From Bog-473 sp963807675 (GTDB lineage: Bacteria > Actinomycetota > Acidimicrobiia > Acidimicrobiales > RAAP-2), in NCBI GenBank assembly GCA_963807675.1, contig CAWECP010000012.1, forward strand, positions 558,001 to 622,000: DNA of 64,000 nucleotides, written 5' to 3'. Under the pieces are notes generated by a model that was not told the origin of the DNA, ran no database searches, and was given only the letters and a program-made list of their open reading frames with translations. Positions 1-7,745 of this stretch are shown one piece after another. A program made the position numbers and the translations under genes. How positions within the stretch are numbered: the first letter of the stretch is position 1; the number at the start of each line of letters is the position of its first letter.

Positions 1-22
1 TTAACATCCCAGGAAGGTCGCG

Positions 23-604
23 ATGCCGGAACTCCTTATCGACTTCATCACTTCGCTCGATGGCTACGCGGCCGCGGACGGCTGGCCGGGCTGGTGGGGA
101 CTGGAAGGACCCGAGTACCTCGCATGGTTGGGAGAACAGCCCGAAGCGGAATACACCATCCTGATGGGCGCAACGACGTACCGCCTGATGTCAGGATTCG
201 CCGCGACCGGCGAGCCGGGCACCGACGCCCTGGGGCGCATGTCGAAGGTCGTCTTTTCGACCACGTTGAGCGAGCCCCTTTCTTGGGCGAACACGCAGAT
301 CGTGACTCAGGATCCCGTTGAGGCCGTGCGAGAGATGAAGGACAAGGCCTCCAATTCGATGCGCACCATCGGCAGCCTCACCCTGTGCTGCACGCTCCTG
401 AAGGCCGGTCTCGTGGACCGCTTCCGGGTGGTTGTCTTTCCCGTGATTACCGGGAGCACCGGACGGGAGCGGATCTACGACGGTTATCCCGACGTAGCTC
501 TCGACATGATCAGTAGCCGCACGTTCGATGGTCGCATCCAACTGCTCGAGTACCTTCCGTCGGTTCTGGCTGGACCGCCACGCACCGACACGATCAAGGC
601 CTGA
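23..604 (+). CDS. Dihydrofolate-reductase-fold (RibD C-terminal-like) protein
   Basis: A 193-residue protein of the RibD C-terminal/dihydrofolate reductase-like superfamily, expected to bind NADPH and reduce an unknown substrate in the cytoplasm. The N-terminal DFITSLDGYAA strand-loop (residues 7-17), the ILMGATTYRLM segment (46-56) and the C-terminal IGSLTLCCTLLKAGLVDR helix (about 115-132) are the usual conserved blocks of the family. An AGGAAGG ribosome-binding site lies 6-7 bases before the ATG. A second member of the family lies at 2669-3205, but the two are not close duplicates. These small proteins are common as single genes in actinobacteria and their substrates are mostly unknown, so the family call is firm and the reaction is not. 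Confidence 0.85.
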   Translation: MPELLIDFITSLDGYAAADGWPGWWGLEGPEYLAWLGEQPEAEYTILMGATTYRLMSGFAATGEPGTDALGRMSKVVFSTTLSEPLSWANTQIVTQDPVEAVREMKDKASNSMRTIGSLTLCCTLLKAGLVDRFRVVVFPVITGSTGRERIYDGYPDVALDMISSRTFDGRIQLLEYLPSVLAGPPRTDTIKA

Positions 605-653
605 CAGGCGCCACCGCCGGAGCCGGGAGCTGATGGCGGCCAATTGCGGCGAC

Positions 654-1004
654 CTATGAGAATTGGTCTTGGATCAAGAGGACGATCTCCTCTCGACCAA
701 AGCCAAACCGCCGGGCGAGCGCGATGAGCTCTTGTGCTTGCGCCGACACGATCCCTCGTTCGGGTTTTGCTGCCACGGTGATACCTCGACCCCGTCTGAA
801 CTCGAGGATCCCCTCGTCTCGGAGCAGACGGAGAGCACGGAGCACTGTGTTGGGATGCACGTCGAGGACGACTGCCATGTCCTTTGCAGGCGGCAGTCGC
901 TGCCCTGGAAGTACGTCTCCGTTCGCAATGTCTCGCCGAATCTCCGCGGCCACCTGCTCGTGCAGGTGCAACGGGTCGTCTCGGTCAAGCTTGACAAGAG
1001 CCAT
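654..1004 (-). CDS. GntR-family transcriptional regulator, YtrA-like
   Basis: A 116-residue DNA-binding regulator. Residues about 10-77 form the GntR winged helix-turn-helix, including the GDVLPGQRLP turn and VHPNTVLRALRLL recognition helix. A short C-terminal helical tail follows with no large effector domain, which is the YtrA subfamily layout and length. YtrA-type repressors usually sit with ABC transporter genes and autoregulate; no transporter is adjacent here. The gene is divergent from the membrane protein at 1082 across 77 bases, so that gene is its most likely local target. That target is inferred from position only. Confidence 0.88.
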   Translation of the reverse strand: MALVKLDRDDPLHLHEQVAAEIRRDIANGDVLPGQRLPPAKDMAVVLDVHPNTVLRALRLLRDEGILEFRRGRGITVAAKPERGIVSAQAQELIALARRFGFGREEIVLLIQDQFS

Positions 1005-1081
1005 GGTGACAAGCAGAGTATCACCATTGTGGTTAGCGACCAGGAACGGCCTGAACGCCGTACCTCCCGTCGAGGCGTGGG

Positions 1082-1807
1082 ATGACCCTTACGGAAGCGC
1101 GAGCTGTCGCCGAGCCCAAAAGCCGACAACGGCAGAGCGAAGTCCATCCAGAAACGGACGTCATCAAGGAAGCACGGCGTCGCCACAGGCGTCGAACAGC
1201 CCGGACCGCGACGGTCTCGCTGTCGGTGGTCCTCATGGCTGCCGCAGGTCTCCTGGTGGCAGAGAGTGGAGGCGGCAGCCGCACCCCGTCTCCATCGACA
1301 GGCAGCGCGTCTGGTCGCTCCCACGCCCCCTACCTGGCCGGCGCGAGCGCCCACCCGGGCTTCGTGCTGCTCCCGACCTGGTTGCCTCCCGGATTCAGCG
1401 CATCAGGTGGCGGTTGGGTGGAGCCAGTCGGAGGACTCAGTATCGGCGGTGGGGTCGGCGAAATCGTGAGCGTGGGACCTCACGGAACACCTGCGAAGCC
1501 ACGGCAGAACCCCGTCCTTTTCTCCCTCAGCTACTACGGCTACCACGACCCCGAATCCAAGAGCATTCGGCTGACGGCGTTCCGCTTTGGCTCTCCCCCA
1601 CTGGGGAGTCTGGAGACCCTCGGTGGTCGGCACGTGCAACTGAGCAGCGCGTTCCAGCCTGGCTATTACGGCGGCAATACCAACTCGAACGCCTCGTGGG
1701 TCGAACATGGTGCCTACATCGTGGTCATGGCCCAGGGCATCACGAAAACACAGCTGGCTCAATTCGTCGCTGGACTGAAGGAGCACCGACCGCCGAAGAG
1801 TTCGTAG
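1082..1807 (+). CDS. Membrane-anchored extracytoplasmic protein of unknown function
   Basis: A 241-residue protein with a basic cytoplasmic N-terminus (about residues 1-41, several Arg/His), one hydrophobic segment at about 42-60, a Gly/Ser/Thr linker, and a Trp/Tyr/Gly-rich outer domain. The C-terminal block SWVEHGAYIVVMAQG followed by ITKTQLAQFVAGL resembles the end of DUF4367-type or anti-sigma-associated outer domains, in which a Trp-containing strand precedes a helix. The architecture matches the protein at 5019-5858 (basic tail, one membrane span, outer domain), although the sequences are not obviously related. Function is unknown; a role in signalling or anti-sigma activity is a guess from topology. 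Confidence 0.7.
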   Translation: MTLTEARAVAEPKSRQRQSEVHPETDVIKEARRRHRRRTARTATVSLSVVLMAAAGLLVAESGGGSRTPSPSTGSASGRSHAPYLAGASAHPGFVLLPTWLPPGFSASGGGWVEPVGGLSIGGGVGEIVSVGPHGTPAKPRQNPVLFSLSYYGYHDPESKSIRLTAFRFGSPPLGSLETLGGRHVQLSSAFQPGYYGGNTNSNASWVEHGAYIVVMAQGITKTQLAQFVAGLKEHRPPKSS

Positions 1808-1913
1808 CTCAACGACAGGGACCACGGAAGGAACTGCCAAGGTGGCCAGGCTGCCCAGTTCGCCGCGGGCATGCCGGGACACTTCAGTACCCAGGGGTAT
1901 CGATAACTGGGAA

Positions 1914-1952
1914 GGAGTGCCTCCCCCTCCGGCACGCCGGAGCCAAAGGCTC
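1914..1952 (+). promoter_or_regulatory. Possible structured 5' leader of the SnoaL-like gene
   Basis: Three small stem-loops follow one another: GGAG-tgc-CTCC (1914-1924), CTCCGG-cacg-CCGGAG (1927-1942, six perfect pairs), and GAGCC-aaa-GGCTC (1940-1952, five perfect pairs). The second and third share bases and cannot form together, which is the geometry of a switch, although chance pairing is easy in GC-rich DNA. The leader ends about 50 bases before the ATG at 2005. I could not match it to a known riboswitch class. Confidence 0.25.
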
Positions 1953-2004
1953 AGGATGGGAGAAACTGTTGCGCGTAAGTGGCGCATCAGGCCTAGGAGG
2001 AGCG

Positions 2005-2475
2005 ATGGACGATGACAACGCTGCCGCTCTGCAGCGGTTGATCGACAAGGACCAGATCATCGACCTCGTTCATCGGTATTCGTACTGCGTCGATCACAGG
2101 CTCTACGACGAGGTCGTCGAACTTTTCACCGAGGACTGTGTGGTCGACTACGGACCGAGCTGGCCGCTCGTGCGATCCAGGGCCAGTCTCCGGCGCATGT
2201 TCGGACATCCCGATGGTGGATATCCGGCAACGAGCCACCACAACGCGAACGTCCTCGTGACGTTCGAGGACCTCAATCACGCGTCCGTGTGCACATCCGT
2301 GTACGCCTGGCACCAGCGAGCGGACGGAACGACACCTCGGCTGTGGGGCTACTACCACGACTCCGTTGTCCGCCTTCCCGAGGGATGGCGCATTGCCGAG
2401 CGACAGCTTCGGGCCCTCGGGACCGAGGATTGGAATGTCGAGATGCATTCGGCTCTTGATGGCGAAGCTCGGTAG
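2005..2475 (+). CDS. SnoaL-like (NTF2-fold) protein
   Basis: A 156-residue protein of the SnoaL_4/NTF2-like superfamily. Residues 9-45 contain the conserved block with IIDLVHRYSYCVDHRLYDEV and then LFTEDCVVDYGP, typical of the cone-shaped alpha+beta fold. The second half has HHNANVLVTF and a final RLPEGWRIAERQL strand pair. Members act as hydratases, isomerases, dehydratases or ligand-binding proteins, often on aromatic or steroid-like substrates; the substrate cannot be told here. The open frame extends far upstream, but the ATG at 2005 is chosen because AGGAGG lies 5-6 bases before it and the family motif begins just after. Confidence 0.82.
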   Translation: MDDDNAAALQRLIDKDQIIDLVHRYSYCVDHRLYDEVVELFTEDCVVDYGPSWPLVRSRASLRRMFGHPDGGYPATSHHNANVLVTFEDLNHASVCTSVYAWHQRADGTTPRLWGYYHDSVVRLPEGWRIAERQLRALGTEDWNVEMHSALDGEAR

Positions 2476-2668
2476 TTGGCGGTCTTTTATCCAACGTAAG
2501 CTCAAGCGATTTCGTCGGGTGGCGACGCAACGAGCACCAACGCCGGCCTGGTGGAGAGACCGATCGGCCAGGCATGCGATGCTGAATCTCGCGGTCCACT
2601 ATGGCGATGAGTTTGGGGCGGAAGGACTTCGCTACCATCATCCGCACACTGGACAAGGAGATGACGTC

Positions 2669-3205
2669 GTGCGCAAGGTGGTCGCCTACGAATTGTTGTC
2701 GCTCGATGGGGTGGCAGAGCATCCCGACAAGTTCGTCACCGACTTCGATGACGCAATGCGGGAAAACCTCGGCCGCGTTATCGCCACCCAAGACACTGTG
2801 TTCCTCGGGCGCCGAACCTACGACGACTGGGCCGGCTTCTGGCCCACCAGTGACATCGAGCCGTTCGCCAGCTTCATCAACGGCGTCGAGAAATTCGTTG
2901 TCACCTCAACGCCGCCGGATGAGATGTGGGCCATGACGACCGTCGTCGACGGTGGCCTTGTCGATTTCGTCACTGAGCTCAAGCATCGGTCGGGCGGTGA
3001 TATCGGCGTGCACGGCAGCATCGCGCTTGCCCAATCGCTACTCGAACAGGGCCTGGTGGACGAATTACGCCTTGTCATCGCCCCGGCCCTGCAGATGCAC
3101 GGACGCAAGCTTTTCGACAGGGGTTTGTCGAGGCGGCTGACTCTGACTCGTCACGTCACCTCTCCGTCCGGTTACCTGTTGCTCGACTTCCGAGTGGGGG
3201 GCTGA
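2669..3205 (+). CDS. Dihydrofolate-reductase-fold (RibD C-terminal-like) protein
   Basis: A 178-residue protein of the DHFR/RibD-C superfamily. It begins MRKVVAYELLSLDGVAE, which fits the family N-terminus, and contains VFLGRRTYDDWAGFW and the C-terminal block IGVHGSIALAQSLLEQGLVD. It is closer to the common YyaP/YwjB-like members than the copy at 23-604. The GTG start is chosen because AAGGAG lies 8 bases upstream and homologous members start at this strand; the open frame itself extends 303 bases further upstream without family similarity. The reaction is unknown, and an NADPH-dependent reduction is expected from the fold. Confidence 0.87.
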   Translation: MRKVVAYELLSLDGVAEHPDKFVTDFDDAMRENLGRVIATQDTVFLGRRTYDDWAGFWPTSDIEPFASFINGVEKFVVTSTPPDEMWAMTTVVDGGLVDFVTELKHRSGGDIGVHGSIALAQSLLEQGLVDELRLVIAPALQMHGRKLFDRGLSRRLTLTRHVTSPSGYLLLDFRVGG

Positions 3206-3465
3206 ATCAGCGCGGCCGTACGAGGAAATCACCGAGGTCGTACTCCTGACCCCGGCAACCAGGTTGCAAGACACACTCCCCTATCCACGACGCCCCCTCT
3301 CAACCAAGAGCGAGAGGAAGTGCTCATGACTTCGTCCGTGCCAATCGAGCTGTCGTGCTGACCCCGAACACCTGAACGAGCTTTCCGACAGGGGGGACTC
3401 GGCCAGGCGGTGAAACGCCTAGGCGTCGCGTGCAGCCAGCCAACGCGTCTGGCACCCTGGTGCGA

Positions 3466-4221
3466 GTGTTCGAGCACTTCACTGATGGCGCCCGCCGGAT
3501 CCTTGTTCTCGCGCAGGAAGAGGCCCGGAACCTGCACCACAGCTCCATCGGCCCCGAGCACCTCCTCTTGGGCATGCTGCGAGAAGGTGAGGGCATTGCT
3601 GCCTTGGCACTTTTCGAGACTGGCGCTGACTACGACCGAGCTCGTGAGGTCATCGAAGAACACGACCGCCCACAGACTGGACGGGGGTCAGGCTCGGGAC
3701 CCTTCTCCAAGGCCACTATGAGAATCATGGAGAGGTCTCTGCGAATCTCGTGGGTCCGAGCAGACGGTGGAATTGATACGGCGCACCTGCTCATTGCACT
3801 TCTCGAACAAGAAGACGAGACGACAGAGGCAGTCTTGGCCGGGCTGGACATCACGCCGGAAGAGGTGGTGCAGCGCGTCGACGTTTTGTTGGGCGAACGC
3901 ACCCTATTGGTGAACCCAGTCCTTGACTCGACGTTCCCCAGAGCGCTGGCAGTCGCACTGGGCCGTGACAGGAGCCAACGGCTCGAAGTGCTCGAAGGTG
4001 TCCTGTGGGGCATCGATCATTTCGGTGAGGTGGTTGAGGTCTTGAGGGGATCTGCGGATCGAAAATCGGCCCGAATCGTCCTCATGGGACCTCCTTTCGA
4101 GCTGTCGCAGAACCAGGCCATTGGGGTCTTGGATCTCAGCATCGATTCCGTGACCGTGGAGCGCCGTAAGCAGGTCGTCGAAGAGATAGAGATGCTGCGT
4201 CATGAGGTCTCTGACGAATAA
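3466..4221 (+). CDS. Clp-N domain protein without an ATPase domain
   Basis: A 251-residue protein whose first ~140 residues form the double Clp-N repeat of ClpC/ClpA. It opens with VFEHFTDGARRILVLAQEEA, followed by GPEHLLLGMLREGEG; the second repeat has DTAHLLIALLEQED. No Walker A or B motif and no AAA+ domain follow. The rest (about 140-251) ends in a charged helix with VERRKQVVEEIEML. In ClpC this domain binds substrates and adaptors, and stand-alone versions such as ClpC2-type proteins can capture cargo or antibiotics. GTG 3466 is chosen because ClpC proteins start at this point; GTGs at 3430 and 3460 are alternatives. The ribosome-binding site is weak at all three. Confidence 0.82.
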   Translation: MFEHFTDGARRILVLAQEEARNLHHSSIGPEHLLLGMLREGEGIAALALFETGADYDRAREVIEEHDRPQTGRGSGSGPFSKATMRIMERSLRISWVRADGGIDTAHLLIALLEQEDETTEAVLAGLDITPEEVVQRVDVLLGERTLLVNPVLDSTFPRALAVALGRDRSQRLEVLEGVLWGIDHFGEVVEVLRGSADRKSARIVLMGPPFELSQNQAIGVLDLSIDSVTVERRKQVVEEIEMLRHEVSDE

Positions 4222-4242
4222 GTAAAGCGTTCGACGCCGACG

Positions 4243-4437
4243 TCATGTCCCAGAAAGTTCTCCGCTCGAGTGACGGATCCACCAGTCGTGCAGACCGTCG
4301 TTGGGTCGATCCACAATCGACCTGGCATCCGACGAGAGCGCAGCCTCATCGGGAAGTCTGCCCGAAATGACCGGGACTCTGACTTCCTCAGAATTGGGCC
4401 CCGTTCCCAAGTGAAATATCTTCGGTGACCCGGCCAT
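4243..4437 (-). CDS. Possible small hypothetical protein
   Basis: A 64-residue open frame starting with ATG in the gap between the Clp-N gene and the sigma factor, on the opposite strand. Its sequence is not strongly biased in composition and ends with DGLHDWWIRHSSGELSGT. It has no recognisable domain, no clear ribosome-binding site, and its codon third positions are not clearly GC-rich. It would be divergently transcribed from the sigma factor gene. It may be non-coding; I list it only because the gap is otherwise empty. Confidence 0.22.
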   Translation of the reverse strand: MAGSPKIFHLGTGPNSEEVRVPVISGRLPDEAALSSDARSIVDRPNDGLHDWWIRHSSGELSGT

Positions 4438-4467
4438 TACTTGTGCGGGAGCATTCGGAGACGGGCT

Positions 4468-5022
4468 GTGGACCAGGACGATCGAGCGAGATTCGAGGTT
4501 CTCTACAGGAACAACGTGCGCCATCTCCTGGCCTATGTGCTGACCAGGTCCGGACGGGATAACGCCTCTGACATCGTATCGAGCACCTTCCTCGTGGCCT
4601 GGAGGCGCTTCGACGAGGTTCCCGCTGACGCTCTTCCTTGGTTGATCGGAGTAGCCAGACGGGTGCTGGCGGAACAACGGCGGGCCGATTCCCGTCGAAG
4701 GGCACTTGGACATCGCCTGGCGGCCGCTGCCCTCACGAGCAACGCATCGGTTCGTGACATCGCCGAGTCGCTGGTCCTCAATAGCTCCATTAGGGAGACC
4801 TTGATTCGGTTGCGGCCAGAGGACCGCGACGTGGTGACGCTGGTGGCATGGCAGGGCTTCAGTACGGAACAGCTCGCCACTGCGCTTGGCTGCTCCAAGG
4901 CGCTCGCGTCCCTGCGGCTCCATCGAGCTCGGAGGAGGTTCGCCAGGCTCTTCGAGACCCAGCTGGAGGATCCACTACAGACCGATGGTGCTGCCGTCCG
5001 ACCGGCAAGGGAGGTCCCGTGA
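4468..5022 (+). CDS. ECF-type RNA polymerase sigma factor
   Basis: A 184-residue sigma-70 family factor of the extracytoplasmic function type. Region 2 lies at about residues 5-70, with FEVLYRNNVRHLLAYVL and ASDIVSSTFLVAWRRF, which ends in the region that melts the -10 element. Region 4 is the C-terminal helix-turn-helix FSTEQLATALGCSKALASLR. The GTG at 4468 is preceded by CGGAG at 7 bases and is preferred to the TTG at 4441. The stop overlaps the start of the next gene (GTGA), a membrane protein that is therefore the likely anti-sigma or signalling partner. Which stress it answers to is unknown. Confidence 0.9.
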   Translation: MDQDDRARFEVLYRNNVRHLLAYVLTRSGRDNASDIVSSTFLVAWRRFDEVPADALPWLIGVARRVLAEQRRADSRRRALGHRLAAAALTSNASVRDIAESLVLNSSIRETLIRLRPEDRDVVTLVAWQGFSTEQLATALGCSKALASLRLHRARRRFARLFETQLEDPLQTDGAAVRPAREVP

Positions 5023-5858
5023 AGAGAACGCACGTCGACGCCATGTCGATTCTCAGCCAGGCCAATCCGCTTCAACACGCCCTCGACTGGTGGACTCGCT
5101 CCGAAGAGGACGCGGTGCTCGCGGCGGTCTTTACCGCGGAATCCGAGGAGCCACCCCGAGACGCTTACACGTCGGTATCGCCCGCCCCGCCCCATCGGCT
5201 GAAGCGTGCGGTGCTGATTGGCCTGTGCGTGGTGGCCGTCGGAGTGGCGGCGATTGCAGTGGACCTGGTTGGTTCGGGATCGCCAAGTGCCTTCGCGGCA
5301 TGGACGACGACGACGACGACGCCCCCTACCTCGCAACTCGGAGCTGCCCAATCCGCATGCCAGAGTTTCTACAAGCGAGCAACCAAGCTCTTCAAGCAAA
5401 TCTCCAGATCCCTACCCCCACTCGCGCTGATCGACTCGCGCGGTCCATACGACATGATCGTGTATGCCGGAACCTCGGGTGAGGGCATCTGTCTGTGGCG
5501 CTCCTCTAGGGTGATCGGCGCCGGCGGCGGAACCGGAGAAACACTTCCGGCGACATCTGATCACTCGATTGGGGTACCTGGTGTCGGATTCATGCGCGTC
5601 GGCCGGCACTCGGTAGTGACGTACGCGTACGGACACGCCGGACCCAGCGTCACCGGAGTCACGTTGAATCTGGCCAATGGAGTTCGAGTTCAAGCAACGG
5701 TCCACCATGGCTTCTACGCAGCTTGGTGGCCGTCCCAAACCGACGTCACCACGGCAACGGTCTCGACATCGGAGGGTGTACGCCATCAAGACTTCTGCGA
5801 CATTGGTCCGAACAACGATGGTCCCAACGAACCATTCTCGTCGTGTGCCGCCCGGTAG
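5019..5858 (+). CDS. Membrane protein coupled to the ECF sigma factor
   Basis: A 279-residue protein: cytoplasmic N-terminus of about 62 residues, one membrane span at about 64-84, a Thr-rich linker (95-103) and an outer domain of about 170 residues with several Cys. The GTG start overlaps the sigma factor stop by four bases, so the two are translated together, as anti-sigma factors usually are. The short N-terminal region lacks the HxxxCxxC zinc motif of classical anti-sigma factors, so the anti-sigma role is inferred from coupling and topology only. A strong hairpin follows 40 bases after the stop. Confidence 0.75.
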   Translation: MKRTHVDAMSILSQANPLQHALDWWTRSEEDAVLAAVFTAESEEPPRDAYTSVSPAPPHRLKRAVLIGLCVVAVGVAAIAVDLVGSGSPSAFAAWTTTTTTPPTSQLGAAQSACQSFYKRATKLFKQISRSLPPLALIDSRGPYDMIVYAGTSGEGICLWRSSRVIGAGGGTGETLPATSDHSIGVPGVGFMRVGRHSVVTYAYGHAGPSVTGVTLNLANGVRVQATVHHGFYAAWWPSQTDVTTATVSTSEGVRHQDFCDIGPNNDGPNEPFSSCAAR

Positions 5859-5897
5859 AACCTGATCGCCGGTCGATTGGCGCATGTCCTGCGCTAA

Positions 5898-5923
5898 CCG
5901 GCGGTCCGCTTGCGGACCGCCGG
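5898..5923 (+). terminator. Perfect 12-bp stem-loop, likely terminator of the sigma factor operon
   Basis: CCGGCGGTCCGC (5898-5909) and GCGGACCGCCGG (5912-5923) pair perfectly across a two-base centre. It lies 40 bases after the stop at 5858. There is no clear T tract, as is usual in high-GC actinobacteria. Confidence 0.65.
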
Positions 5924-6050
5924 CCAGATTGCTGCATTTCGACAGCGACAGGTCTTCGTGCCTAGGCGAGAATAAGAACCACAGCGGTGCGGGGGCCCGC
6001 GCCACGTGGGCCGCACGCAAGCAGTTCCAACCGAGGAATGGAGTCTGTTG

Positions 6051-6476
6051 ATGGCAAAGAACGATGCAAAGCAGGCGAAGGCGGGCACGGGTCCCGCGGG
6101 CAGCGAGTCGCTCGGCTTGCGGTGGCTCGACGACGTGGCCCCGCACGACTTCGACGCCGCATTGGCGTATCTGTCATTGAAACTCGACGAGAAACAAGCA
6201 GCGGCTGCCGTCGGACGCCTTCGCAAGGCTGAGGTCACCCGTCGCCGGGCCAACGACATCTTGCGCGCCTGCGGCCTTGTGGCATTGCCTTTGGACGACC
6301 CCGGTGTGCGCCGTGATCTGCTCAACGCCGTCTCTGGCAAACGACTAAGTCCAGTGCTCATCGTCTCCACGGATGATGGTGGTGACATCGCCGACGGGTA
6401 CCACCGCGTTTCCTTGGCCTACCACCTCGACCCCTTCGGTGATGTCCCGTTGCGCATCGGCGCTGCTCCCGCCTGA
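6051..6476 (+). CDS. Conserved hypothetical protein with a ParB/sulfiredoxin-like C-terminus
   Basis: A 141-residue protein. It opens with a low-complexity Lys/Ala/Gly stretch (residues 1-25), then a helical segment with AALAYLSLKLDEKQAAAAV, and ends with SPVLIVSTDDGGDIADGYHR and an acidic/hydrophobic tail. The DGYHR motif with surrounding strands recalls a class of small actinobacterial proteins with a ParB/Srx-like fold, but no nuclease or kinase activity can be claimed. The ATG at 6051 is preferred over the upstream frame start at 6006 because the conserved part begins after it. Function unknown. Confidence 0.65.
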   Translation: MAKNDAKQAKAGTGPAGSESLGLRWLDDVAPHDFDAALAYLSLKLDEKQAAAAVGRLRKAEVTRRRANDILRACGLVALPLDDPGVRRDLLNAVSGKRLSPVLIVSTDDGGDIADGYHRVSLAYHLDPFGDVPLRIGAAPA

Positions 6477-6715
6477 TCCTCGAGTTGTCGATATCGTCCA
6501 CCCAGCGATCGGGACTCATCCGCAAATCGTTGGAGGGAACGGCTGTCTCCGACCATCCTCGACACAGCGGCTTGGAGTGAGTCCCAGATCGTCCGCACGG
6601 CACCCGCCCGTATCCCTGCCGGAGGGTCGGGGGCCGGCCGGAAAACGAACCCGCCGGTTCCGAAGAGTCTTCGACCGCCTTGCCGCGAGGTCGTGGTGGC
6701 CTTCGTGGCTGGCGG

Positions 6716-7219
6716 TTAGGAGTGCCCCAGATCGATACCCCGTCGCTCAGCGATCGCCATTGCGACGGCCTCGGGTGGTCGCCCGGTTCGGTCGGCAGCA
6801 GCCCGGGCGTAGAGCACCAGGGCGTAGTAGGCGTACTCCCACATATCCTCAATGCCCCAGCCGGACGCCTCGTCGAGGAGATCGGGGTAGACGCCGGCGC
6901 GGATCATGGCGGCAGCCATCAGGGCGTAGTGGCTCTTGTGCTGCTGGGTCTTGCCACGGAAGTGGTACCCGGGCAGATAGCGGTCACGCATCCCTTCGTA
7001 CTGAATCGGCTCGCCCGGCGACGCCCGGGACTCTGTGATGGCCTCGGCAGCCAGCTCGAGCAGGACCTCGGCCGGGAACGTGTTGTGGGGAGGATGCAAG
7101 GCGCTCAACTGCTCCATGATCGAATCCGGGTCCTGGCCTGCTCTCAGGCCGAGCAGTCCGAGGCGAGCCGCGCTTTCGTGGTCTTCGTCGGTTGGACGGA
7201 CACGAGGACTGGGGGCCAC
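6716..7219 (-). CDS. Conserved hypothetical protein, mostly helical
   Basis: A 167-residue soluble protein starting with GTG. It has no signal peptide or membrane segment and is predicted mostly helical, with an aromatic run IEDMWEYAYYALVLYARAAA near the C-terminus (about 125-145) and a Lys/Gln/His-rich centre (GKTQQHKSHYALMAAAMIRAG). The conserved-looking aromatic residues and normal codon use support a real gene. I do not recognise the family. It faces the gene at 6051 across a 239-base gap in which I see no other feature. Confidence 0.7.
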   Translation of the reverse strand: MAPSPRVRPTDEDHESAARLGLLGLRAGQDPDSIMEQLSALHPPHNTFPAEVLLELAAEAITESRASPGEPIQYEGMRDRYLPGYHFRGKTQQHKSHYALMAAAMIRAGVYPDLLDEASGWGIEDMWEYAYYALVLYARAAADRTGRPPEAVAMAIAERRGIDLGHS

Positions 7220-7376
7220 GGTCCTGACGTTAGATCCGGAGTCGGGCTAAGGACGCGGACTCGTCCCGGCGGGCGGGAGCAGGGAACCACTGCTTCGCGT
7301 GAGCTGAGGACTCGACGTCGCTTCGAACGAAGGGCCTTGCTACGCTGCGGCTAGTCGAAACGCATGAGGGGTCGCC

Positions 7377-7664
7377 ATGCCTTACGGGATCATTCACTTC
7401 TTTCCTGGCGGGACGAAGGAGCAGTACGACGCCGTGCTGCAAGCAGTTCACCCCGGGGAGTTTGAACTCCCAGAGGGACAGCTCTTTCATGCCGCCGGTC
7501 CGTCAGAGGGTGGCTGGACGGTGATGGCGATTCAAGATTCCGAGCAGAGCTGGGTGAAGTTCCGTGACGAGACACTGATGCCCCTGATGCAGCGGGGAAT
7601 TGAGGGAGGGTTCACGGCCCCACCGGTTGAGACCGGCTTCGAGGTCTACAAGCAAGTGCCGTAA
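7377..7664 (+). CDS. Small dimeric alpha/beta-barrel-like hypothetical protein
   Basis: A 95-residue protein beginning MPYGIIHFFPGGTKEQYDAV. The order strand, helix (KEQYDAVLQAVH), strand (WTVMAIQDS) and helix (SWVKFRDETLMPLM) is the ferredoxin-like fold of the dimeric alpha/beta-barrel superfamily (antibiotic biosynthesis monooxygenase/EthD-like). GAGGGG lies 6 bases before the ATG. No catalytic residues can be named and a role cannot be assigned. It is convergent with the biotin operon, whose last gene ends 82 bases away. Confidence 0.75.
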   Translation: MPYGIIHFFPGGTKEQYDAVLQAVHPGEFELPEGQLFHAAGPSEGGWTVMAIQDSEQSWVKFRDETLMPLMQRGIEGGFTAPPVETGFEVYKQVP

Positions 7665-7745
7665 CGCGCACCCACGCACGCCCAGTTTCGGCGGATCGGA
7701 AAGGGCGGCGCCCCGGGCCTGCTCCGGCCAACGACCCCGGGTGGT

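Noticed and set aside
724..2004. Upstream extension of the SnoaL-like frame.
   Set aside because: It overlaps the GntR and membrane-protein genes in another frame. The family begins at ATG 2005 with a good ribosome-binding site.
3326..3361. An 11-residue mini-frame (MTSSVPIELSC) with GAGAGGAAG before it, upstream of the Clp-N gene.
   Set aside because: It could be a leader peptide, but it is too short to judge and has no attenuator-like stem next to it.
6477..6715. Possible small gene in the 239-base gap between two convergent hypotheticals.
   Set aside because: All frames here give Arg/Pro-rich peptides without a start signal or conserved motif.
7711..7741. Repeated CCCCGGG between the small barrel protein and bioD as a terminator.
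   Set aside because: Each copy is self-palindromic and only six pairs form between them. This is too weak to call in GC-rich DNA.
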